Below, piece after piece: positions 17,106-25,561 of a stretch of 64,000 nt of DNA. Source of the DNA: Alteromonas sp. C1M14 (GTDB lineage Bacteria > Pseudomonadota > Gammaproteobacteria > Enterobacterales > Alteromonadaceae). Location of the stretch: assembly GCF_018860965.1 (NCBI RefSeq), contig NZ_JAHKQF010000015.1, positions 248,001 through 312,000 on the forward strand, written 5' to 3'. Positions within the stretch are counted from its first letter, which is position 1; each line of letters opens with the position of its first letter. Made by a program: the position numbers and the translations under genes. Under the pieces are notes generated by a model that made no database searches, was not told the origin of the DNA, and worked only from the letters and a program-made list of their open reading frames with translations.

Positions 17106-18122
17106 TTACTTTTCCTTTGCGTAATAGGCTAACGGATGCTCCGAGTTTAACCTTAAGTGAATACGGGCATCAGGGCTGACCGAGACCTCATGGCTTACAC
17201 GTACTTTCAGTAATTCACCAGTATCCAGAGTTGCCGCACACAATCGGCTTTCACCTTCATAGCGACTCCACAATACCGTGGCATTGGCCGCATCGGCGTC
17301 CAACGTGGCGATAAGATCATCCGGTCGAATTAATACGTCCACGTCGGCGGTTGTGTGACCAATGCTTTTTCCCGGGGCTGTGCCAATAGGGGTTTGTAGG
17401 TTCGCCCCTAACACGGTGGCAGGAATAAAACAGGCATCCCCTAAAAACCCAGCGACAAATCGACTTGCGGGCTCGGAAAAACACCGTTCTGGCGTGTCCA
17501 ATTGTTCTAACACACCTTTATTTAATATCCCCACTCTATCACCCACAGATAACGCTTCGTCTTGGTCGTGAGTGACCCAAATTGCGGGCACGCCAGCGGT
17601 TTTTAGTGCCTCTCGTATTTCCCAGCGTAAGCTGTCTTTTAACGACGCATCTAAATTTGATAAGGGTTCATCAAGCAATACAAAAGCGGGTTCATGGGCA
17701 AGGGTACGGGCAAGGGCAACCCGTTGTTTTTGTCCGCCCGATAACCGGGCCGGCTTAGCATTACGAAATTCATTTAGCCCCAGTAACGTTAACCAATGAT
17801 CGGCCAAGGCAGTATCTTTCAGTCTAAAGCAGACATTCTGCTCTACCGTCATATGAGGAAACAAGGCAAAATCTTGAAAAACCATGCCCACATTGCGCTT
17901 CTCTGGGGGAATACTTTTGCTTGGCGTCGCCACCCAACTACCTAAATCTATTTTGCCTTCGCTAATGGGGATCAACCCTGCCAACGCCTGTAAAATAGTG
18001 GTTTTTCCACAGCCGGTTGGCCCCACCAGCATCAGTATTTCGCTGTTCTCTAATACGAGATTGAGCTTATCAACGACGCGGGTTGAACCATAGTCTACAG
18101 ATAAATCAGAAACATTGAGCAT
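17106..18122 (-). CDS. Ferric iron ABC transporter ATPase (FbpC-like)
   Basis: A 338-residue ATPase. Walker A is GPTGCGKTT (about residues 34-42), the signature is LSGGQKQRVALARTL, Walker B is FVLLDEPLSNLD, and the switch histidine is in IWVTHDQDEAL. A C-terminal TOBE-like domain (residues 230-338) is typical of FbpC/SfuC importers. The start codon overlaps the permease stop by one base. It energises uptake of ferric iron delivered by the periplasmic protein encoded upstream. Confidence 0.9.
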   Translation of the reverse strand: MLNVSDLSVDYGSTRVVDKLNLVLENSEILMLVGPTGCGKTTILQALAGLIPISEGKIDLGSWVATPSKSIPPEKRNVGMVFQDFALFPHMTVEQNVCFRLKDTALADHWLTLLGLNEFRNAKPARLSGGQKQRVALARTLAHEPAFVLLDEPLSNLDASLKDSLRWEIREALKTAGVPAIWVTHDQDEALSVGDRVGILNKGVLEQLDTPERCFSEPASRFVAGFLGDACFIPATVLGANLQTPIGTAPGKSIGHTTADVDVLIRPDDLIATLDADAANATVLWSRYEGESRLCAATLDTGELLKVRVSHEVSVSPDARIHLRLNSEHPLAYYAKEK

Positions 18123-19642
18123 TAACGACGGCTATCCTCGTTGACTGAAAATTCGGCCCGGCACTCGCCAGACAACATTAAGACCAGTCCTAATCCGGAC
18201 AATAAAACCAATAATAACCCCGGCACGGCGGCGCGTCCAAAATATCCCGCTTCATACACTCGCCACAAATAGGTGGCAAGGGTTTCAAACCCGGTAGGGC
18301 CAAGCATCAAGGTGGCAGGCAACTCCCGCATGGCTTCTAAAAATACCAGTGCGGCACCTGCAACCATACCTCGCATGGTCAACGGCAAGGTGATGCGCAT
18401 AAAGGCTTCTCGGGGACTTGCTCCCAATACCCTAGCCGCTTTCACTAAACCCGCATCTTGGTTCTCTGCGGTACTTCTTATTGTGCCTACCGCTAACGGT
18501 AAAAAGCGTAATACATAAGCCAGTACCAAAAGAGCGAGTGTTTGATACAACACGGGAATTTGCAACCCTAAGTAAACCAGCGCGGTTCCCATTACAATGC
18601 CCGGCACACCAAAACCAAAATAGGTAATACGCTCCATTAGCCGCCCGGCTTTACCGGCGATGGCCGCGTGGGCCACAGGCACCGCCAATACAACAGCGGC
18701 TATGGCAGCCAACATAGAAGCATAGGCAGAATTCCAGGCAAAGGTAAAATCAAAACCGCCAGTGCCTTCCCGGATTAACCACAAGGTAAAGATACCTAAG
18801 GGCAGCACAATAGAAAGCAAGACGATGGGCAAAAAAGACACAAAAAATCCACCACTAACCCACCGCGGTAACCATAGAGTTAGGTGCTTTCCAGGGCGTT
18901 CTTTGTCGCCGCCAATCCGTGATTCCATAAACAACACTAACACCACAATAAGCATTAACTGCAGTGACAACATGGCTGCCTGACTTAATCCGAAGGCGTT
19001 ATATTCAACAAAAATGACGCGGGTAAAGGTGTCAAACCCCATGATTGCGGGGGTACCAAAGTCCGACAGTGCATACAGCGCCGCCAACAAGGCCCCGGCC
19101 GCGATACTGTTTATCACCCGTGGCAAAACAATACGCCAGAGGCTCATAAACAGGGTTTGGCCCAAGGTTCGGGCGGCATTGACCAAGCTAGCATCTAAAC
19201 TCAGTAAGGCGGCACGGGTGGTTAGCATGACAAACGGATAGGTGTACAGCGACATCACCAGCGATGCCCCCCATAAACCGTCTAAAGAGGGCGTGGTTAT
19301 CCCCGTAAGGTTTTCAATTTCCCCGCCACGTCCAAAAGCATAATATAAAGTAAAAGCCCCTAAATAGCTTGGCAGAGCAAGGGGAGCGGCAAAAGCGATA
19401 AGAAATAAGCGGCGCAAAGGGATATTTACGTAAGCGGTAAAAAAAGCGAGGGGCACGCCAATGAGTACCGAACCGGCCACGGTAAGGCACATCAGCGCCA
19501 GGGTATTTCCCAGCACCTGTAAATTTCGACTATCGAACAGTTGGGCGTTATCTGAGGCAAGAGAAAACAACACGCCAATGGGCGTTAAAGCCATTAGCGC
19601 GATAAGTAAAGCAAAGGGATAAGATTTAGGCCAGCTTGTCAC
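18122..19642 (-). CDS. Ferric iron ABC transporter permease (FbpB-like, duplicated)
   Basis: A 506-residue inner-membrane permease with about twelve helices in two binding-protein-dependent transport domains. Each carries the EAA loop: LVNAARTLGQTLFMSLWRIVLPR in the first half and LVKAARVLGASPREAFMRITLPL in the second. This duplicated architecture is typical of FbpB/SfuB iron permeases, which form the channel alone. Overlaps the binding-protein gene by four bases and the ATPase gene by one. Confidence 0.9.
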   Translation of the reverse strand: MTSWPKSYPFALLIALMALTPIGVLFSLASDNAQLFDSRNLQVLGNTLALMCLTVAGSVLIGVPLAFFTAYVNIPLRRLFLIAFAAPLALPSYLGAFTLYYAFGRGGEIENLTGITTPSLDGLWGASLVMSLYTYPFVMLTTRAALLSLDASLVNAARTLGQTLFMSLWRIVLPRVINSIAAGALLAALYALSDFGTPAIMGFDTFTRVIFVEYNAFGLSQAAMLSLQLMLIVVLVLFMESRIGGDKERPGKHLTLWLPRWVSGGFFVSFLPIVLLSIVLPLGIFTLWLIREGTGGFDFTFAWNSAYASMLAAIAAVVLAVPVAHAAIAGKAGRLMERITYFGFGVPGIVMGTALVYLGLQIPVLYQTLALLVLAYVLRFLPLAVGTIRSTAENQDAGLVKAARVLGASPREAFMRITLPLTMRGMVAGAALVFLEAMRELPATLMLGPTGFETLATYLWRVYEAGYFGRAAVPGLLLVLLSGLGLVLMLSGECRAEFSVNEDSRR

Positions 19643-20676
19643 AGAATGCCGACGTTCCGCATCAAATCTAACGTTGGACGAATATCTGCCAATTTACGCA
19701 AATCCAACTCGGGAGGGGAAATATCATTCAACGATGTCAGCCCCGCCGGTGGCGATACCCCCTCCACGAGGGGAATTTCATAAGCTTCAGACGCCAAGTA
19801 AGATTGCACTTCCTTGGACAATAAGTAGCGAATAAAGTTAATCGGTAAATCGCCCTCAGACAGCGCCACAATACCGGATGCATTGACCAAGCAACCTGCG
19901 TCATCGGAGGTGTAAGCCAATTCTACAGAGGCATCGGGTTTACCCGATTTTAAACGCAGCGTGTAATAGTGGTTAGCAAACCCTAAATCCACCTCCCCTC
20001 GCTCTACGCCCATTACCACACCTAATTCACCGGCATATTTTTTGGCATGGCGGTTAACTCCTCGTAGCCAATCTGCCGTGGCTTTCTCACCCTCAAGCAA
20101 GCGCATTGCGGTGACAAAAGACTGAAAAGACGCGTAGGCGGGTGCCCACCCTAATGCCAGATCTGAATCGGCTAATGCCATAATACTATCGGGTATTTGA
20201 TTGGGGCTGACCCGCTCAGTATTGTAAGGTAATGTGCGTATCCGACCGGTAACCGGTGACCACTGGGGATATTGAAAACCGGCTTTAAGTTGCGCGGTCA
20301 AACCTTGAGGTAAAGGTTTGGCTAACCCTGCATCGGTAATCATTCCGATGGCACCGGTATCCACCGCCCAGAATAAATCCGCTTTGCGAACACCGGCTTT
20401 CGCTTCGGCAATAAGGGTATTGCCCAATGCCGCTGTCGCGCCGCGACGGATCTGCAAATTAAGCTTAGGGTTGCGTTTTTTAATGGCTTCTAGCACGTTT
20501 TCATACAAGCCGCCCTCGCCCCGCCCTAGGTATAGGGTAAGATCACCGTCCAATTCAGGTAAGTCGTTTACAGACACGGCCTTCGTTGTCTGCGCAAATG
20601 CCATGGAACCTGGTAGCGAAAAACCGCTAACCAGGCCGGATACGGCTAGCCCTTGAATAAAAGTGCGTCGTTGCAT
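19639..20676 (-). CDS. Ferric iron-binding periplasmic protein (FbpA-like)
   Basis: A 345-residue extracytoplasmic binding protein. The N-terminus MQRRTFIQGLAVSGLVSG carries a twin-arginine pattern (RRTFIQG), so export is probably via Tat. The mature part follows the FbpA/FutA plan: LTLYLGRGEGG near the start of lobe 1, KADLFWAVDTGAIG and LPYNTERV in the hinge region, NHYYTLRLKSG with paired tyrosines likely to ligate iron, and ASGIVALSEG further on. Its specificity is inferred from family resemblance and from the Fur box at the head of the operon. Confidence 0.88.
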   Translation of the reverse strand: MQRRTFIQGLAVSGLVSGFSLPGSMAFAQTTKAVSVNDLPELDGDLTLYLGRGEGGLYENVLEAIKKRNPKLNLQIRRGATAALGNTLIAEAKAGVRKADLFWAVDTGAIGMITDAGLAKPLPQGLTAQLKAGFQYPQWSPVTGRIRTLPYNTERVSPNQIPDSIMALADSDLALGWAPAYASFQSFVTAMRLLEGEKATADWLRGVNRHAKKYAGELGVVMGVERGEVDLGFANHYYTLRLKSGKPDASVELAYTSDDAGCLVNASGIVALSEGDLPINFIRYLLSKEVQSYLASEAYEIPLVEGVSPPAGLTSLNDISPPELDLRKLADIRPTLDLMRNVGIL

Positions 20677-20685
20677 TAATGATCC

Positions 20686-21498
20686 TTAAAAAACACTCTT
20701 GCGATTTTCCTCAGCTTTTTCAAGCAGCACCTGAGCTTTATCGAGTTTCCCTTGCATGGCATCAACCACGGCACGAACGGCATCTACGCCTTTATCTTGG
20801 CTAATCGCCAGTGGCAGGGTGACGTTAAAATCTTTTTCAAGATCTTCAACTAACGAGGCATCTTGCCCAATTAAGTCACCTTCAATGCCTTCAAAGCGTT
20901 GCAAATAGGTATCGTGTACCAAGGTGGTAGCCACTTCAGATAGCTGTTCAGCGTACTTCGCCACTACCCGGTCCAAACGCTTTTTAATATCGTCGATAAT
21001 TTCCGGCGCAGTAGTGGGCTCAACTTCGGTGGTTTTGACTTCCGCCACCAACCCTTTCTTCTGATACTCAGAAGCAAGTTTAACGGCACCGAGTCCTTGC
21101 CACAAGGCTTGATTCAGTTTGCTCTGTTCTGCCCGCACTGCGCTAATATCGGCGCCTTTATCAATGGCTTGTTTAACACCGTAAATGCCTTGCCAAATGG
21201 ACGCATAGACAGGTACATACTGAGTTTCAATGGCAGAATGAAAATCCACTTCTTCCCAGTAATCGATCATCACATTGGTATCAACCTGACCCTTGCCTTT
21301 AGCAGCATAATCATCAACCACTGCAGCAAATTTTTCAGTCAGCCAAGTCACCTCTTCACCGTACTCCGAGAGATGTTCATGGAGGTTATTCACATGCTCA
21401 CTGATAACACCATTAGCAGATACTTGCGTAACAAAAAAGCTACTCGATAGCCCCACTAAAAATGCCAGGCCACGTTTGTGCTTTGTATAGAAAGTCAT
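20686..21498 (-). CDS. Exported helical protein heading the iron operon (EfeO/FTR1-periplasmic-domain-like)
   Basis: A 270-residue protein with a Sec signal peptide (hydrophobic LAFLVGLSSSFFVTQVSA, cleaved after VSA). The mature protein is largely helical and acidic. WEEVDFHSAIETQYVPVYASIWQ and the repeated long helices resemble helical periplasmic domains associated with EfeO and FTR1 iron transporters, but I cannot confirm family membership. It lies nine bases upstream of the FbpA-like gene and directly behind a Fur box, so it is expressed first in the iron-starvation operon. Confidence 0.7.
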   Translation of the reverse strand: MTFYTKHKRGLAFLVGLSSSFFVTQVSANGVISEHVNNLHEHLSEYGEEVTWLTEKFAAVVDDYAAKGKGQVDTNVMIDYWEEVDFHSAIETQYVPVYASIWQGIYGVKQAIDKGADISAVRAEQSKLNQALWQGLGAVKLASEYQKKGLVAEVKTTEVEPTTAPEIIDDIKKRLDRVVAKYAEQLSEVATTLVHDTYLQRFEGIEGDLIGQDASLVEDLEKDFNVTLPLAISQDKGVDAVRAVVDAMQGKLDKAQVLLEKAEENRKSVF

Positions 21499-21528
21499 AG
21501 ATTACCCCAATGTAAATTTACTTTTGGA

Positions 21529-21547
21529 AATGATACTTATTATCATT
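21529..21547. promoter_or_regulatory. Fur box of the iron ABC operon
   Basis: AATGATA-CTTAT-TATCATT, a perfect 7-5-7 palindrome close to the Fur consensus, 31 bases upstream of the minus-strand operon start at 21498. Iron-replete Fur should repress the five-gene operon. Confidence 0.85.
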
Positions 21548-21670
21548 AATTATGTAAAGCGAAGAAGGCCGCCTATATTTTGAACGTACTGTACTGTAAA
21601 CCACCCAACAAAAACAGGGCGATAAGTTATCTTGCGAGGTGTTTTTTTAGTAACAATTTGGCGGTTTTAA

Positions 21671-21689
21671 TGTATTACATTATGATACA
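21671..21689. promoter_or_regulatory. Candidate IclR-family operator
   Basis: TGTAT-N9-ATACA inverted repeat 31 bases before the IclR-family start codon, in an otherwise AT-rich leader. Autoregulation is inferred from position only. Confidence 0.3.
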
Positions 21690-21720
21690 CTGACAAAAAA
21701 ACAATACTGCCAAACAGGTT

Positions 21721-22500
21721 ATGTCAATGGAAAAAGAAGGAAATAGCCGCCAGGGAATTCAAGTTATTTCTAGGGCTGTGAAAGTACTGCGGGCATTAGA
21801 AGGACGCCCGGAAGGATTGAGCCTCAGTGCGATAGCGAAAGAAGTTAATCTTCCTCGCTCTACTGTTCAGCGTATCGTCGGCGCACTGTCATCAGAAGGC
21901 TTTCTGATCTCAGCCAGTCCGACTTCTCGGGTGCGTTTAGGCCCTAGCCTCGTGTCTTTAGGTTCAGCAGCGAAAGCCGATATTGATCGGGTCATCATTC
22001 CCCATATGAAAAAGTTGTCTGCGGAAGTAGAAGAAACGGTGGATTTATCTGTTCAGGACGGTACATCGATGATCTTTATTGATCAGGTGGTGGCTGACTC
22101 GCAAAAACTACGGGCCGTGTCGGCAGTGGGAGATGCATTCCCTATTCATACCTGTGCAAATGGTAAAGCAATATTGGCAAAAATGCGCGACTCAGAAGTA
22201 GAAGAACTGCTCACCCTCTCTGCCCTTAATCAACTGACTACCTTTACTGTTACCGACATTAAGCAGCTTAAAGCTGAAATCGATAAGGTGCGTAAAAAAG
22301 GCGTAGCATTTGATCGGGAAGAACACTGTGAGGGCGTTTGTGCTACGGGGATCTCCATTGACGACCCCTATGGTCGCAACATTGCGATATCTATTCCCGT
22401 GCCGTCGGTACGCTTTAATCGAAACAAGCGGGTTATTGCCGATAAACTGATTGAATATAAGGCCATTATAGAAAAAGCGCTGGGGGCAACCCTGCAGTAG
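21721..22500 (+). CDS. IclR family transcriptional regulator
   Basis: A 259-residue regulator. The N-terminal winged helix-turn-helix covers residues 10-75, with the recognition region KEVNLPRSTVQRIVGALSSEG. The effector-binding IclR domain (about 90-255) has AEVEETVDLSVQDGTSMIFID, HTCANGKAILA and the late GVCATGISIDDPYGR segment that forms the ligand pocket. It is convergent with the catabolic operon that ends at 22542 and is the only local regulator for it, so it probably controls that operon and the TonB receptor beyond it. An ATG at 21727 is an alternative start. Confidence 0.92.
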   Translation: MSMEKEGNSRQGIQVISRAVKVLRALEGRPEGLSLSAIAKEVNLPRSTVQRIVGALSSEGFLISASPTSRVRLGPSLVSLGSAAKADIDRVIIPHMKKLSAEVEETVDLSVQDGTSMIFIDQVVADSQKLRAVSAVGDAFPIHTCANGKAILAKMRDSEVEELLTLSALNQLTTFTVTDIKQLKAEIDKVRKKGVAFDREEHCEGVCATGISIDDPYGRNIAISIPVPSVRFNRNKRVIADKLIEYKAIIEKALGATLQ

Positions 22501-22541
22501 CAGGCCCAGCGCGTTAACCTTTTTATTGGCTGGCTAGCCTA

Positions 22542-22667
22542 TTAGGAAGAAGGCAGCCCTTTTTTTGTGTTTTCCCGCTGCCCTAATACAAAAGCCACTG
22601 CATAAAATGACGCTCCAAACAATATAATACCGCCCATCCACAGATGGGTAATAAGATCAATGCTCAT
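22542..22667 (-). CDS. Small single-helix membrane protein, symporter-associated (second)
   Basis: A 41-residue protein starting MSIDLITHLWMGGII with one hydrophobic helix (about residues 5-28) and a polar basic tail ending GLPSS. The start overlaps the previous small gene by 11 bases (ATGAGCATTGA), strongly indicating translational coupling. GAGGAAA precedes it as ribosome binding site. It is the last gene of the operon and most likely an accessory subunit of the SSS symporter. No family recognised. Confidence 0.75.
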   Translation of the reverse strand: MSIDLITHLWMGGIILFGASFYAVAFVLGQRENTKKGLPSS

Positions 22668-22773
22668 TGCGATTTCCTCTTTTGTTGATTAAGTAATGTG
22701 CAAGCGAAAATACAAAGACGATTGACGTAATTGTAGTTAACGCTGTAAGAAACAAAGATAACGCTAAATTCAT
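22657..22773 (-). CDS. Small single-helix membrane protein, symporter-associated (first)
   Basis: A 38-residue protein starting MNLALSLFLTALTTI: a hydrophobic helix over residues 3-29 and a basic tail (NKRGNRNEH). It starts 12 bases after the symporter stop behind an AAAGGA ribosome binding site, and overlaps the next small gene. Several secondary transporters need micro-subunits of this type (for example MetS with MetP), which supports a stabilising or gating role. Not assigned to a known family. Confidence 0.75.
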   Translation of the reverse strand: MNLALSLFLTALTTITSIVFVFSLAHYLINKRGNRNEH

Positions 22774-22785
22774 AAGTCCTTTCCC

Positions 22786-24255
22786 CTACGCTGACGCAGC
22801 TTTATTGCATGCAGACGTGTCTTTGATAAACAATCCAGGCTTGGCCTTGGTTGAAGCCAAATTACCCAGCACGGTTATGCTCAAAGCGACGATGGCAACC
22901 ACGTGGGCGTTTTCCAGCATTTGTAGACCAATAAGGTGTTTAATATCAGTGAACGACCACAGTAAGTTAATCGTCCAGCTGACCAGCAATACCCACTGGG
23001 CCACTGCCGCACTGCGCTTCCAGAACAAACCAGCCACGATGATAAAGAAGAAGGGCACCAGCCAAGCGAACAACCAGGTAATGGCTAAGATCACATTGGG
23101 ATGGAAGAAAAATGTCATCAATGCGGAAAACAAACCAATAACAATGATGGTATAGCGGATCAGGAGTTTTTCTTTTTCCGGCTTGAGCGGCTCATGTAGG
23201 TGAGCGCCTACAATGTCCTTAGCGAAAATCGTGGCCGGGGCCAGTGCAGACATTGCGAAGGTAGACAACAGCGCACCTAAGAAGCCCGCTTGTAATAGCA
23301 CCACCAACCAAGTGGGCAACAAATTCACAATTAATGCCGCCCCTGCCAGTTTAGGTCCTAACTCAGCAAATTCAGGAATGGTGGCGGCGGCAATTCCCAC
23401 CAACACAGGAAAGACACCGAACAGTCCGTTAATTGGCGCCGCTATCCACAACGAGCGTTTAATGGTTTTTTCATCTCGAGCGGACATAGCAGCTTGCATA
23501 CCTTGCTGATTCACCGACTGGGAGAACACCACCGAGAAAATTGCAGCGAGGGCAAAACTTACTAACAAATCGGGTTTCGCTAGAATGGATAATTTAAAAC
23601 CTTCCCCTTTATTGACGTAATATTGGGTGACGCCGTCCCATCCATCAGGCAACACAAAGGCTAAATAAATCCCCGCAGTGATCACCGCCACATACATTAC
23701 CACCGCATTCACCAGGTTAACCCACATGGTCTGTTTGATACCGCCCATGCAAACATAAGCCGTACCGAAAGCAGCGCCAATGACCGCCGACCACCCTAAT
23801 GACCAACCGGACATCGCGGCGATACCTATTCCTAATGTTTGGGCTTCAAGGGTCACTAACCCAAACACCACCATGGCAGCAATACACGCGGTATAAATGC
23901 GTAATTTAGGGCTATACAGTTGACCGATTAGCTCGGGGATCGTTGCGGTACCAACCCGACGGATCCAGCGCCCTGTGCCTAAACAAATTACACATAACAG
24001 GATGGTATGAGCGAAACAAAACCACAGCGCTACAGCACCCAAAGAAAAGGACATTTCCATCAGCCCATATACATGAGCAGAACCAAGGTAAGTAATGGCA
24101 ATGGTGACTGAAAACATGGCCAGACCAGCATCTCGACCACCCAAAGCCATATCTGTGACCTGGTGTTCCTGAGCGGATTTCCAGCTCAGGTACTTACCGA
24201 TGCCACCAATAACAATGACATTGTAAGCTAATACCATCAGTAAAATACTATTCAC
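22786..24255 (-). CDS. Sodium:solute symporter (SSS family)
   Basis: A 489-residue inner-membrane protein with about 13 helices. Sodium:solute symporter family features are the GGRDAGLAMFSVTIAITYLGSAHVYG opening (helix 2 with sodium-site residues), VCMGGIKQTMWVN after helix 5, and the helix-8 region FLGALLSTFAMSALAPATIFAKDIV. It probably imports the carboxylic acid that the upstream enzymes degrade. It sits 73 bp after the SDR gene; that gap holds a 12-bp perfect palindrome (24281-24292). Substrate unknown. Confidence 0.9.
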   Translation of the reverse strand: MNSILLMVLAYNVIVIGGIGKYLSWKSAQEHQVTDMALGGRDAGLAMFSVTIAITYLGSAHVYGLMEMSFSLGAVALWFCFAHTILLCVICLGTGRWIRRVGTATIPELIGQLYSPKLRIYTACIAAMVVFGLVTLEAQTLGIGIAAMSGWSLGWSAVIGAAFGTAYVCMGGIKQTMWVNLVNAVVMYVAVITAGIYLAFVLPDGWDGVTQYYVNKGEGFKLSILAKPDLLVSFALAAIFSVVFSQSVNQQGMQAAMSARDEKTIKRSLWIAAPINGLFGVFPVLVGIAAATIPEFAELGPKLAGAALIVNLLPTWLVVLLQAGFLGALLSTFAMSALAPATIFAKDIVGAHLHEPLKPEKEKLLIRYTIIVIGLFSALMTFFFHPNVILAITWLFAWLVPFFFIIVAGLFWKRSAAVAQWVLLVSWTINLLWSFTDIKHLIGLQMLENAHVVAIVALSITVLGNLASTKAKPGLFIKDTSACNKAASA

Positions 24256-24328
24256 ACGGACCTCTTATATTTGTTATGCCGTAGCGCGCTACCACCGGTC
24301 ACACGCAACGCTTGTTATGTCTGGCGTG

Positions 24329-25144
24329 TTAACCTGCGGTACATCCACCGTCTACATAAATTATCTGTCCGTTGATAAAGTCAGACGCAGGCGACGATAA
24401 AAAGAGTACCAACCCCACCATGTCCGTTGTTTCTGCTACACGCCCCATGGGCAACCGAGCAAGAAATGGCGCAATACGACGGGGATCGTCACAAATCTCT
24501 TTGGTCAGCGGCGATTTAATTAAGGTGGGGGCGATGGCATTTACATTAATGGTAAAGCCATCTTTAACCCCTTTCATCGACCACTCGGTGGCCAATTGTT
24601 TAGTCAGGTTATCCACCGCTGCTTTTGACGCCGCATAGGCACTATAGCCATCGGGATGACCACAAAAGCCGCGTACCGACGACGTATTCACAATTTTGCC
24701 TTTCCCCTTGGCCATAAAGTAGCGACCAAATACCTGACAGGGGATCAAGGTGCCCGTTACATTCACTGACATCACCTGCTCAAATTTGTCTGCTGGCATG
24801 TCCTCTGCAGGGGCTCTAAACGCCATTCCCGCATTGTTAACTAGGATATCTATGGCGCCAAACTCTCTGTCGACCTGATCCACCAAGGCTAAAACCGACG
24901 CTTTGTCTGTGACATCACTTTGAATGGCAACACAATGGCCACCCACTTCTTTTACTGCGTCTACCGTTTCCGCTAAGGTTTTCATGTTACGCGCTGTTAC
25001 TATAACGTTAGCGCCGTGTAAAGCAAATGTTCTTGCATAGGCAGCCCCTAAGGTCCCATTTCCGCCGGTAATAACGGCAACTTTACCTTTCAGGTTGAAC
25101 ATGTTGAGCGCAAAATCATCGCTCCAGGAATCTGTCATCGGCAT
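24329..25144 (-). CDS. Short-chain dehydrogenase/reductase (SDR)
   Basis: A 271-residue classical SDR. The cofactor motif is TGGNGTLG (TGxxxGxG, about residues 26-33), followed by NNAGMAF, the catalytic serine in NTSSVRGF and the YAASK active-site tyrosine-lysine pair. The C-terminus FINGQIIYVDGGCTAG is typical. Within the operon it likely oxidises a hydroxyl group of the pathway substrate or a later intermediate with NAD(P)+. About 46 bp after the cupin gene. Confidence 0.9.
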   Translation of the reverse strand: MPMTDSWSDDFALNMFNLKGKVAVITGGNGTLGAAYARTFALHGANVIVTARNMKTLAETVDAVKEVGGHCVAIQSDVTDKASVLALVDQVDREFGAIDILVNNAGMAFRAPAEDMPADKFEQVMSVNVTGTLIPCQVFGRYFMAKGKGKIVNTSSVRGFCGHPDGYSAYAASKAAVDNLTKQLATEWSMKGVKDGFTINVNAIAPTLIKSPLTKEICDDPRRIAPFLARLPMGRVAETTDMVGLVLFLSSPASDFINGQIIYVDGGCTAG

Positions 25145-25190
25145 AAAGCCTCCTCATTACAGTCTCTGTACTACTCGGTTTTAAGCGCCA

Positions 25191-25547
25191 CTAAGATGTG
25201 GAAACGGTAACCAGTACTGTGGTTGTATTATTGGTTTCGTTACGCAACTTGCGTCCTTCATTAGGAAGGATCGCAATGGAATCACCGGCTTTGAGCACAA
25301 AGGCGCGATTTTTTTCATCAACAACGGTGAGTTCACCGTCGATAACGTAGTAGGACTTTTCAAATTCAGCACCAAAAGCGCCTGCTTGGTATTGCATGTC
25401 TGCGCCACCATTGGGCAGAAAGTAACTCAGTCCCTGCCAAAATTTTGTTAGTCCTGATTCCTCTTCGCCCTGCACTTTCATGGCCACCATGCCGAAGTGT
25501 GCTGGAGGGTTGTAAGGCTTTATTTGATCAAGTTTTATATGCTTCAT
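25191..25547 (-). CDS. Small cupin-domain protein
   Basis: A 118-residue single-domain cupin. Both conserved cupin motifs are weakly kept: EFEKSYYVIDGELTVVDE (motif 1, lacking the usual histidine pair but with E-x(5)-G) and KAGDSIAILPNEGRKLRN (motif 2). Missing histidines suggest either an unusual metal site or a non-catalytic sugar or acid-binding role. It lies 14 bp after the BKACE gene in the catabolic operon. Confidence 0.8.
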   Translation of the reverse strand: MKHIKLDQIKPYNPPAHFGMVAMKVQGEEESGLTKFWQGLSYFLPNGGADMQYQAGAFGAEFEKSYYVIDGELTVVDEKNRAFVLKAGDSIAILPNEGRKLRNETNNTTTVLVTVSTS

Positions 25548-25561
25548 GACCTATCTCCGGG

